Shown piece after piece: positions 24,817 to 35,300 of a stretch of DNA of 52,590 bases. Both the position numbers and the translations under genes were made by a program. The first letter of the stretch is position 1, and every line of letters starts with the position of its first letter. Source of the stretch: an uncultured Bacteroidales bacterium (GTDB taxonomy: Bacteria; Bacteroidota; Bacteroidia; Bacteroidales; P3); NCBI GenBank assembly GCA_900315935.1, contig ONBB01000013.1, positions 1-52,590 of the forward strand. Direction: 5' to 3'. The notes under the pieces are model-generated. The model was not told the origin of the DNA, made no database searches, and was given only the letters and a program-made list of their open reading frames with translations.

Positions 24817-25497
24817 CTAGCGTTTAGGCTCGTAGGTCTGGAATACCACCACGTCGCCGCCACTGACGGTGAAGTGGTCGGCGAGGGCCTCGTTGAGGGT
24901 GCCCTGCCACCAGCGTGTGAGGCACCGCTGATTGAGCGGCCACTTCAGTCCCTCGGCGCTGACAGGCACCTGGGGTGTCATCGAGAAGAGGCTCACCTGC
25001 TGGCCGGCGAAGCTCTCGTAGCGTCCCTGGCCGCGCAGGGCGGTGAGGCGGCCGTGGTCGGTCAGCATCTCCACCTTCATGCCGGGGTACTCGTCGAGGA
25101 ACTCGACCAGGTGGGCTATGTTGCCCAGCGTGTGGTCCTCACGGCGGCCGGTGGCACCGAGGATGGAGACCCTTGTTGAGTGTTGAGTGTTCCACTTTCC
25201 ACTTTCCACTTTCCACTCTCCACCCGCAACGTAGGCCATGGCTTTGTGCAGGTCGTTGTAGTCCTGCTCTTCGATGTGGATATAGCGGTCGCCCAGAGCC
25301 TGCTTCTCGTCGTCGGTCAGCGAGTCGCCGTCGCCCACCACCACGAAGTCGCGGTCGTTGAATTCCGATGCCTGAAGGTTGCGGTAGGCCGAGTCGCAGC
25401 AGACAATAAAGGAAGCCTCCTGCAGCGCCTGTAATGGTATGCGATGAATGGGGAAGTCGCCCGAGGCGAGAACCGCTATACACAGAGCTTCTTCCAC
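24817..25497 (-). CDS. Thiamine pyrophosphokinase
   Basis: Converts thiamine to thiamine pyrophosphate, the last step of thiamine salvage. The likely start is GTG 25497 (VEEALCIAVLASGDFPIH), inside the end of the transporter gene, giving 226 residues; longer frames upstream are the transporter out of frame. Family features are FIVCCDSAYRNL, VVVGDGDSL, YNDLHKAMAYV and the hallmark LGATGRREDHTLGN. Between the last two lies an unusual stretch, GEWKVESGKWNTQHS, encoded by six 7-bp repeats (25177-25218), inserted in frame before strand VSILGATG. It is the third gene of the riboswitch-controlled operon. Confidence 0.88.
   Translation of the reverse strand: MEEALCIAVLASGDFPIHRIPLQALQEASFIVCCDSAYRNLQASEFNDRDFVVVGDGDSLTDDEKQALGDRYIHIEEQDYNDLHKAMAYVAGGEWKVESGKWNTQHSTRVSILGATGRREDHTLGNIAHLVEFLDEYPGMKVEMLTDHGRLTALRGQGRYESFAGQQVSLFSMTPQVPVSAEGLKWPLNQRCLTRWWQGTLNEALADHFTVSGGDVVVFQTYEPKR
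25177..25218. repeat. 7-bp repeats inside the thiamine pyrophosphokinase gene
   Basis: Plus strand: TGAGTGT twice, TCCACTT three times, TCCACTC once, all contiguous (42 bp). The length is a multiple of 21, so the frame is kept at the present copy number. Confidence 0.88.
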
Positions 25498-26036
25498 CGA
25501 ATAATCCCTAATATACAAAACACAACGAATACCACATACAGGGCTGCGGAGGCATGGTTTCCGGTCAGCCAGAAGAGTGCTGCCATAATAGGATTGACGA
25601 CGAGCCACATGACCCACTGCTCCCAGTACTTGCGTGCCAGCATCCACATGGCGACGATGGATACGGCGGCCGAGAAGCCGTCGAGCCATGGGTACTGGCT
25701 CTCTTGCAGGAGGGCCAGCAGCCCGTGCATCGCCACCGTCAGCGCCGCCACGGCCAGCACTATCCACGGCCAGTAGGCTGCGGGGCAGCTGGTGATGGGG
25801 CGTTCCGCCTTGTCCTTGCGTCCCAGGATGCCGCGCCACACAAGGATGCCATAGATGGACATCAGGAAGTTGTAGCAGCAGATGGAGCCGTTGGCGTAGA
25901 GGCCCGAGGTGAAGTCAATCACGATGTAGAACACCGACATCAGCAGGCACAGCGGCCAGAACCAGCGGTCAGCGCGGTATTCGCTCACCACATAGGCCAG
26001 GCCGATAACGGCACCGATGATGTCCAGTGTTTTCAT
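25476..26036 (-). CDS. PnuC-family thiamine transporter (PnuT-like)
   Basis: A 186-residue inner-membrane protein with seven or so helices, matching the PnuC family (start MKTLDIIGAVIGLAYVVSEYR; the WFWPLCLLMSVFYIVIDF and YGILVWRG segments). PnuC relatives carry nicotinamide riboside or thiamine. Because it sits between an outer-membrane receptor and thiamine pyrophosphokinase behind a TPP riboswitch, thiamine is the likely substrate. It starts 6 bases after the receptor gene ends and overlaps the kinase start by 22 bases. Trapping by the kinase would drive uptake. Confidence 0.9.
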   Translation of the reverse strand: MKTLDIIGAVIGLAYVVSEYRADRWFWPLCLLMSVFYIVIDFTSGLYANGSICCYNFLMSIYGILVWRGILGRKDKAERPITSCPAAYWPWIVLAVAALTVAMHGLLALLQESQYPWLDGFSAAVSIVAMWMLARKYWEQWVMWLVVNPIMAALFWLTGNHASAALYVVFVVFCILGIIRWKKLCV

Positions 26037-26041
26037 TTGTC

Positions 26042-28309
26042 TTAAAAACTATATATTATGCGTCCCATGAAGTTGATGCCGGGCTGCTGGAAGTAGCCGC
26101 GGCTAGTGGTGAGGGTGCCGGTGGCGGGGTCGTAGTAGGTGCCGCTCCAGGCCGAATTGCGGTAGTTTACATCGAGGATGTTGTTCACTACCAGTTGGCA
26201 TTCCAACTTGTTTCCGTGGCGCATGTTGAAGGTGTAGGATGCGCGGGCGTTGAGGAGGAAGTAGTCGTCAAGCCGGGATTCCTCGCGGCCAGTGTTGTCG
26301 GCATATTGCTTGCCGACGTATTTGCCGATGAGCTGGAGTTTGGCGCGTTCCAAGGGCCGGTAGGTGAGCACAGCGGCTCCCACCACCGAGGGGGACAGTG
26401 CCAGGTCGGTGGCGCCGAAGTTGTAGGGGTTGTGGATTGGGGATCCCCATTCAAGGGTGAGGTCGCCGGTGTAGTCGGCAATCCTGTTCATACTGAGCGT
26501 GAGGTTGCCGTCGAGCGAGAGTTGTTTGCAGAAACGGTATCCCCCGACAAGTTCGATGCCGATGCGGTAACTTTTTTCGACGTTGTCCATCAAAGCGTAG
26601 CCGCTGTTGGTGACTTTCCCGTTGGCCACAAGCTGGTCTTTGTAGAGCATGGCGTATAAGTTGCCCTCGAGATGGTAGTCCTGTTTCTGCAGCTGGTATC
26701 CGAGTTCGAGGTCGAGCATCGTCTCGTGGTTCATGCGGGTGTTGTTTCCGAGGGCCTCTTTGATGTCGGCGCGAGCTGCCTCGCGGTTGGCGATGCCGGC
26801 CACGAAATAGGCCCGCTGGCTGTCGGAGATGCGGTAGTTGACGCCCACTTTGGGGTTGAAGAAGAGGTGCGTGGTGTCATAGTCAAGCCGACCGTAGTCG
26901 TCGTCGGTGCCGTGGAGGCTGTAGCTGATGAAACGAGTCTGCAGGTCGGCGTAGAGGTTGAGGTTGGGGGAGAGGTCGTAGTTGAGTTTGGCATAGGCCA
27001 CGGCATCGTGCTTTTTGCCGGTGTTGGAGTACCAATCGTCGAAGGGGTCGTCGCGCGAGACGGTGGTGCCGTTATGCCCTTTTTCTTCCTTCATCCAGAG
27101 TACCTCGCCGTAGTGTTGTCCGTTGTAGAATTGGTAGCTTCCGCCGAGGGTCAGCGCCAAGTTGTCGCGGTCATATCGGGCCGAGAGGTTGGCGGTGTAC
27201 GCGTCGTTGCGCATGATTTTGTTATAGATGAGGTCTGTGTAGCGGAACCCGAGGGTCAGCGTGTCCATGCCGTAGCCGAAGATATCCTCCCCTCGCTTGT
27301 AGCTTTCGGTATAGCCGTAGCCGTGGGTGTAGTCCAAGGCCGAGTTCAGGATCCAACGGCTGGAAAGGATATAGGAGTAGTAGAGCTGGTAATGCTGCTG
27401 CCAGTAGTTGTCGGTTTCGTTGTCGTAGTAGGAGACGTTGCCGTATTCATCCTTGATTTTTCCGCGCCCGTTGTAGGTGGGGTCGGCGTCGAGGTCTTCG
27501 GCTTCAGCGCCGTCCCACGTGATGCCGCTCTTCTGTTTGCCGATGATGGCGATGAGTTTGAGCAGCGAGCGGTCGCTGTAGTGGCTGCCGGAGAGGAAGA
27601 GGCTCTGCTGGTCGGTCTGCCCTCCGCGGACAATGCCGTCACTGGTCAGACCATTGTAGGCGGCATCGAAGGAGAATCCGTGCCTGGTGAGGCCGCTGCC
27701 GGCCACGATACCATATTGGCGGGTGTTCCACGAGCCCCACGAAAGGTCGGCGGTGGCATAGGGTTTGGTTGCGGCGTTGAGTGTCTGCAGGCTCAAAGCA
27801 CCGCCGAAGGCAGCCGAACCACCGTTGCTGGCACCCACGCCGCGCTGCAGTTGCACACTCTGCGACATGCCTCCCAGGTTGGGTATATTGTACCAGTAGA
27901 CGCATTGGCTTTCTGCATCGTTCAGCGGTATGCCGTTGATGTTGACGTTGATGCGGGTGGCGTCGACACCGCGGATGCGCATGTTGGTCACGCCAACGGT
28001 ACCGTTTTCCGACGATGTTACAACGCTCGGCTCCAGTTCCAGCATATAGGGGAGTGCCGCGGCGACTTTGTTTTCCTCCAGCGCCTTACGGTCAAGGGTG
28101 CTGGTGGTGAGCGGTGTCTTGTGGCCGACGCGTACATCTTGGATCATCACCTCATCGAGGGCGCGGACGGTGTCCTGGGCCCTGAGGGTGGACTGTTGAA
28201 TGTTGAATGCTGAAAGTGCGAGCACGCAGCAGGCTATCATCTGCTTGCGGCTAATCCTGGTGGCCTTATGAATCAGATAGCGGCCACAACTATAGATGTG
28301 TTGTTTCAT
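26042..28309 (-). CDS. TonB-dependent outer-membrane receptor, thiamine type (OMR-Thi)
   Basis: A 755-residue beta-barrel receptor. After an N-terminal export signal ending near LRAQ comes a TonB-box-like region (DEVMIQDVRV), a plug domain (about 60-165, with VTNMRIRGVDATRINVNING and SVQLQRGVGASNGGSAAFGG) and a barrel ending in the typical aromatic FMGRIIYSF. It would import thiamine or a phosphate ester across the outer membrane using TonB. It directly follows the TPP riboswitch and heads the operon. An odd feature is a 7-bp repeat (28196-28216) in the signal-peptide region, encoding SAFNIQQSTL. Confidence 0.93.
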   Translation of the reverse strand: MKQHIYSCGRYLIHKATRISRKQMIACCVLALSAFNIQQSTLRAQDTVRALDEVMIQDVRVGHKTPLTTSTLDRKALEENKVAAALPYMLELEPSVVTSSENGTVGVTNMRIRGVDATRINVNINGIPLNDAESQCVYWYNIPNLGGMSQSVQLQRGVGASNGGSAAFGGALSLQTLNAATKPYATADLSWGSWNTRQYGIVAGSGLTRHGFSFDAAYNGLTSDGIVRGGQTDQQSLFLSGSHYSDRSLLKLIAIIGKQKSGITWDGAEAEDLDADPTYNGRGKIKDEYGNVSYYDNETDNYWQQHYQLYYSYILSSRWILNSALDYTHGYGYTESYKRGEDIFGYGMDTLTLGFRYTDLIYNKIMRNDAYTANLSARYDRDNLALTLGGSYQFYNGQHYGEVLWMKEEKGHNGTTVSRDDPFDDWYSNTGKKHDAVAYAKLNYDLSPNLNLYADLQTRFISYSLHGTDDDYGRLDYDTTHLFFNPKVGVNYRISDSQRAYFVAGIANREAARADIKEALGNNTRMNHETMLDLELGYQLQKQDYHLEGNLYAMLYKDQLVANGKVTNSGYALMDNVEKSYRIGIELVGGYRFCKQLSLDGNLTLSMNRIADYTGDLTLEWGSPIHNPYNFGATDLALSPSVVGAAVLTYRPLERAKLQLIGKYVGKQYADNTGREESRLDDYFLLNARASYTFNMRHGNKLECQLVVNNILDVNYRNSAWSGTYYDPATGTLTTSRGYFQQPGINFMGRIIYSF
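28196..28216. repeat. 7-bp repeats in the receptor signal-peptide region
   Basis: Plus strand TTGAATG, TTGAATG, CTGAAAG in tandem. Loss or gain of one unit would shift the receptor frame right after its leader. Confidence 0.7.
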
Positions 28310-28315
28310 AATTTC

Positions 28316-28406
28316 ATTCCTTTCGCCGGTATTATCCGGATCAAGTTATAAGGGTCTGTTCTCAGCCGTTTGTGCTCATTATGAGCCATCTGACGGCACC
28401 CCTATG
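28316..28406 (-). promoter_or_regulatory. TPP riboswitch (THI element)
   Basis: On the minus strand the conserved parts appear in order: GGGGTGCC, GGCTGAGA, ACCCTT, AACTTGATCCGGATAAT and CCGGCGAAAGGA. This is the classical thiamine pyrophosphate aptamer. It lies 7 bases before the receptor ATG and just after the promoter, so it probably acts by blocking translation start or by early termination when TPP is plentiful. Confidence 0.95.
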
Positions 28407-28422
28407 GGTTTGTAATCTGGTG

Positions 28423-28453
28423 CAAAGATACAACTATTTCTGTATCTGGCAAA
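28423..28453 (-). promoter_or_regulatory. Thiamine operon promoter
   Basis: Minus strand TTTG (28453-28450), 19 bases, TATCTTTG (28430-28423). Transcription would start about 10 bases before the aptamer. Confidence 0.8.
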
Positions 28454-28466
28454 AAAATTCGCTCTT

Positions 28467-30680
<2,214 letters not shown>

Positions 30681-30719
30681 AATATTTATTTGAATGGTGC
30701 GTTATCCCAATCGGTTTTA

Positions 30720-30750
30720 CAAAGGTACTCAATAAATCCGACATGGCAAA
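30720..30750 (-). promoter_or_regulatory. recQ promoter
   Basis: Minus strand TTTG (30750-30747), 19 bases, TACCTTTG (30727-30720), an exact consensus. Confidence 0.75.
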
Positions 30751-30853
30751 ATTTTTTTTATCATATCCTGTTCAATTAAACGCCAAGTAATTGTATAACA
30801 TCATGTTGCGGTGTATGTGTTTTTTGCCTCCCCGCCACGGCATGGCCTATAAT

Positions 30854-30887
30854 CTTTCAATTTTCAATTTTCAATTTTCAATTTTCT
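30854..30887. repeat. 7-bp repeats at the lptB start
   Basis: CTTTCAA is followed by three TTTTCAA units and TTTTCT, ending three bases before the lptB ATG. The tract occupies the place of the ribosome binding region, so unit number could change the leader length. Confidence 0.75.
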
Positions 30888-30890
30888 CCC

Positions 30891-31655
30891 ATGAAACTCT
30901 ACACCGATAACGTCGTCAAAATCTACCGCAAGCGCACCGTCGTCAAAGGTGCCTCGGTCGAGGTCAACCAGGGCGAGATTGTGGGCCTGCTGGGACCCAA
31001 TGGTGCCGGCAAGACCACCACGTTCTACATGGTCGTCGGCATCATCAAACCCTACAGCGGCAAGGTCTACCTAGCCCCCTCGGAAGGCGAGCAGGGCGAC
31101 ACCGTCGAGCTGACCCGCCACCCCATGTACCGCCGCGCGCAGATGGGTGTGGGCTACCTGGCGCAGGAAGCCTCCGTCTTCCGCCAGATGACGGTGGCGG
31201 ACAACATCATGTCCATCCTCCAGTTCCGCAAAGACCTCGACGAGCACCAGCGCGAGGAGAAGCTAGAGTCGCTCCTCGGCGAGTTCCACCTCAACCACAT
31301 CCGCGACAGCAAGGGCATCCAACTCTCCGGCGGCGAACGCCGCCGCACCGAGATTGCCCGCGCCCTGGCCAACGACCCCATGTTCCTGCTGCTCGACGAG
31401 CCCTTCGCCGGCGTCGACCCCATCGCCGTGCAGGACATCCAGGACATCGTCCTCAAACTCAAGGAACGCAACATCGGCATCCTCATCACCGACCACAACG
31501 TGCGCGAAACCCTCCACATCACCAACCGCGCCTACCTGCTATACGACGGCACGGTGCTGCAGCACGGCACCCCCGAGGCCCTGGCGTCGGACCCCGAAGT
31601 GAGAGAAAAATACCTCGGCCGCGATTTCGTGCTCAAAGAAAGGGTGAAGGTCTAG
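30891..31655 (+). CDS. lptB: LPS export ABC ATPase LptB
   Basis: Cytosolic ATPase of the LptB2FG complex, which pulls lipopolysaccharide from the inner membrane toward the outer membrane. The 254-residue product has Walker [10 protein letters not shown] (about 34-42), [15 protein letters not shown] (Q-loop region), signature LSGGERRR (about 143-150), Walker [17 protein letters not shown] and the H-loop [10 protein letters not shown], all typical of LptB. A 7-bp repeat tract abuts its ATG. Its TAG shares CTAG (31652-31655) with a small convergent gene. Confidence 0.96.
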   Translation: MKLYTDNVVKIYRKRTVVKGASVEVNQGEIVGLLGPNGAGKTTTFYMVVGIIKPYSGKVYLAPSEGEQGDTVELTRHPMYRRAQMGVGYLAQEASVFRQMTVADNIMSILQFRKDLDEHQREEKLESLLGEFHLNHIRDSKGIQLSGGERRRTEIARALANDPMFLLLDEPFAGVDPIAVQDIQDIVLKLKERNIGILITDHNVRETLHITNRAYLLYDGTVLQHGTPEALASDPEVREKYLGRDFVLKERVKV

Positions 31656-31810
31656 TTCATACAGACCTTCACCTGGACATTTCCCACCACCACACTTTGC
31701 CAGCAGCGGGCAAAACTCAGTATGTTCTGGAGCGTCTGCTCCGAGGGGTGTATGCTTGTGCTTGCAGTGCCCGAAAATGTGTCGCTCGGGGTGAATTCGT
31801 ATTCCTGCAT
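31652..31810 (-). CDS. Small conserved-looking protein, unknown
   Basis: A 52-codon frame from ATG 31810 to a TAG at 31654-31652. The product begins [12 protein letters not shown] and ends [27 protein letters not shown]. The helical [10 protein letters not shown] piece followed by hydrophobic strands and a short polar end looks like a real small protein rather than chance, and similar tiny proteins with a TxxxIxxFAR segment occur in Bacteroidales. Its stop uses the same CTAG as lptB, as in two other convergent pairs here. No promoter consensus was found. The gene is too short for firm proof. Confidence 0.5.
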   Translation of the reverse strand: MQEYEFTPSDTFSGTASTSIHPSEQTLQNILSFARCWQSVVVGNVQVKVCMN

Positions 31811-31921
31811 CATACGCGCCTTTTATTGGTTGAACATTTGGGTTTCATCAGTGGCAATAACTGCACTCGCGAAATAAAATTGTGCAAGCACGAAAATTTA
31901 ACATTTCTCCCCCGGCGGCGG

Positions 31922-32066
31922 CATCCTTCAACTCCCCCTCTAACCCAAGGGAGGAATTAGGATAGCATTCTTCAACTCCCCTTCTAAGCTAAGGGAGGAA
32001 ATAGGATAGTATTCTTCAACTCCCCCTCTAAGCTAGAGGGGGTGGCCGCCGCAGGCGGTCGGGGGC
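31922..32066. repeat. 44-bp tandem repeat ending in a palindrome
   Basis: Units start at 31922, 31966 and 32010 (CATTCTTCAACTCCCC...GGGAGGAA(T/A)TAGGATAG). The third unit ends in a near-palindrome, CCCCCTCTAAGCTAGAGGGG, and a GGCCGCCGCAGGCGGTC hairpin. Confidence 0.8.
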
Positions 32067-32103
32067 GTGTGTCCTCTTAACTCTCAACTCTGGAACGTTA
32101 TGG

Positions 32104-32159
32104 TTCCATATCCTTCCAGTGCCTTTGTATTCCCCTACCGTTCCCCTACCATTCCCCTA
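32104..32159 (+). repeat. 56-bp block repeated exactly at 43119-43174
   Basis: Begins TTCCATATCCTTCCAGTGCC and ends with TTCCCCTACC-type units. Both copies are identical over 56 bases. One lies before the first giant gene and one after the second. A partial version (TTCCCCTAGAG..., 38359-38397) lies between the two genes. Confidence 0.85.
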
Positions 32160-32338
32160 CCGCTCCCCTGCAACAAAATGATTTTTTTTATTATTTTCAC
32201 CCATATTACCCTCTTCATATTATTTATTTTGTATATTTGCACCGCGACCGACAGCCGCCGTATATGCGTATGACTGCTGGCCATCAATATGTTATGATAA
32301 ATAATGATAATATAAACTAATTAAACAACAATCAAAAA

Positions 32339-35300
32339 ATGAGAAAACGACCTTACCTGTGGGCCCTCCTGGCCCTCCTGCTGCCCCTGGCCGCCCATGC
32401 GCAGCAGACCCTCACCGTGGCCGACAGCACGGCCACCAACAACTACCTCCCTCTCTCTTTCGGCCGCAGCGGCTGGCAGACTGAGATGGTCTACCCCGCT
32501 TCCATGCTCACCGACATGGTCGGTGCCAGCATCACAGGCGTAACCTTCTACACCTCCGACACCTCCAACGTCACCTTCTCCGGCACCACCACCGTCCGCA
32601 TCGGCGAGGTCGCCTCCCACACACCCTATACCAGCCGCGGCGACATGCACCTCTCCGACGCCGATGCCGCCAGCTTTGCTGGCATCGTCACCATCACCGC
32701 CGGCCAGGCAGCGATTGTCTTCGACGAACCCTACACCTATGGTGGCGATGACCTCGTCATCAACATCTTCAACCCTGCCAGCACCACCGGCAGTTCCTTC
32801 GTCGGCATCACCCACACTGCCAACAATTCCGGCTACGACTGGTCGATAACCTCCCCCAGCTGGGAGACCTACACCGCCTCCACCTTCCTCCCCAAGGCCA
32901 CCTTCACCTACACCACCGGCCCCCTCGACATCTGCTTCCGTCCCAAGGACATCGCGGTCGTCGACGCAACCACCTCCTCCGTCACCCTCTCCTGGATCGA
33001 CACCTCCAACGCCTCCGCCTCCTACAACCTCCAAGCCATCAACGGCACCGACACCCTCTTCTTCAACGACGTCTCCTCCCCCTACACCGCCATGGGCCTC
33101 TCCTCAGGCACCTCCTACACCTTCCGCCTCCAGTCCGACTGCGGCTCCAGCCAGTCCGCTTGGATCGCCATCTCCACCCTCACCCCCTGCGACGCCATAC
33201 CCACCGCCAGCCTCCCCTGGAACGAAGGCTTCGAATCCTACACCGCTGACACCTACGCCACCACCGCCAGCCTCTTCACCAACCCCTGCTGGAACATCTT
33301 CGACCGCTACTCCGCTGACTACCCCCACGTCATCACCAACTCCTCCTACTCCACCTACGTCCCCTCCGGCAGCAAAGCCCTCTGCCTCTACGGCAACTCC
33401 ACCACCTCCACCATCCTCGTCCTGCCTGCCTTCGAGGCCACCCCCGACCAGCTGCAGATCGACTTCCTGGTCCGCACCTCCTCCACCGGCGCCGGCCTCG
33501 AAGTGGGCGTCATGTCCAACCCCACCGACGCCTCCACCTTCGTCAGCGTCGCCTCCTGCATCCCATCGGCCTCCTTCACCAACGAGCACTACGACGTCAC
33601 CTTCGCCGGACACACCGAAGGCCGCATCGCCCTCCGCTACACCAGCACCGGCTACGGCTCGGTCTACCTCGACAGCATCACTGTCCAGACCCTGCCCGAC
33701 TGCACGCGCCCCAGTAGCGTCACCGTCTCCGACCTCACCACCTCCTCCGTCACCATCGACATCACCGACGCCAACAATGTCGGCTCCTACGCCTTCATCC
33801 TCAATGGCGACAGCACCGTCATCAACTCCGGCACCCTCTACATCGACACCCTCTCCCCCAACACCAACTACACCGTCGCCGTCCGCACCCTCTGCTCCGA
33901 CGGCTCCACCACCGAGGCCAGCACCCTCTCCTTCCGCACCCCCTGCGCTGCACAGAGCATCCCCGACACCATCGACTTCGAGGACGCCACCCCTGACGCT
34001 GCCCCCTCCTGCTGGACCCCGCTGAACGGCACCATCGTGGTGCGTGCCAACACCTCCTATTCCACCAATGCCCACGGTGGCTCCATGTACCTCGACTTCC
34101 GTGGCACCCTCCGCAATATGATCGCCCTCCCCAACTACGAGGACGACATCTCCGGCCTCCAAATCCGCTTCTGGACACGCCCCGAGAACTTCACCAACAA
34201 CAGCTGCGGCACCTTCGAGGTGGGCTACATCACCAACCTCACCGACACCTCCACCTTCTCCCCCATCGTCTCCTACACCTATAGCGACTTCGCCGCCTAC
34301 GAGGAGAAAGAGGTCTCCTTCGCTTCCGCACCGGCCGGCGCCTACATCGCCTTCCTCCACAAGGCCAACGCCACCAACTACTACTGGTATGTCGACGACG
34401 TCATTGTCGAGCCCCTCAGCTCCTGCCCCCGCCCGGCCAGCGTAGCCGCTTCGGCCGTCGGCAGCGACGAGGCCACCATCACCGTCAACGACCCCACCGA
34501 CCACGGCACCTACCAATATACATTATATATTAACGACACCAACCAGGTAACCTCCGACGTCTTCAGCGGCACCACCACCACCATCTACTCTCTCTCCCCC
34601 AACACCGTCTACCGCGTCGACGTCGCCGCCTCCTGCGGCAGCGAGGTCTCCAACCCCGTCAGCACCACCTTCCGCACCCAGTGCGTGGCCCTCACCTCCA
34701 CCGACCTCCCCTATGAGATGGACTTCAACGAGGTGGCCACCAACGCCATGCCCGACTGCTGGACCAAACTCAACCTCGGCGGCACTTCCTACCAGAACTA
34801 CCCCTTCGTCACCACCACCACCAACCCCGACGGCACCTCCGGCAGCGCCCTCTACTTCTACGCCTATGCCACCACACAGCGTGAATACGCCATCATGCCC
34901 ACCGTCGACGACCTCAGCGGCCTGATGGTCTCCTTCTTCGCCAAGGGCTCCACCGAGCAGTCCATCACCGTCGGCATCATGGAAGACCCCACCGACACCA
35001 CCACCTTCACCGCCCTGCAGACCATCCCCATGACCTCCTCCTCCAACTGGACCAACCACGAGGTCTCCTTCGACACCTACACCGGCAGCGGCCTCAACGT
35101 CGCCTTCCGCGTCTCTGGCACGGGCGCCTACAATAGCCTCTACATCGACGACGTGGCCCTCCTCGCCGCCACTGCCTGCGAGCGCCCCCAGGGCGTCAGC
35201 GTCCGCGCCATCACCACCAACTCCGCCACCCTCCATATCGACGACACCAACCTCGTCGGCAACTACAATATCCTCCTCATCTCCGGCAGCGACACCACCA

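Larger units (their letters stand above)
31811..32338. other. Repeat-rich intergenic region before the first giant gene
   Basis: Contains a 44-bp tandem repeat (31922-32066), a 56-bp block repeated exactly at 43119 (32104-32159) and a -7 box TATATTTG (32232-32239) about 100 bases before the ATG of the giant gene. The plus-strand frame at 31697-31960 is antisense to the small gene at 31652 and is not called. Confidence 0.55.
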
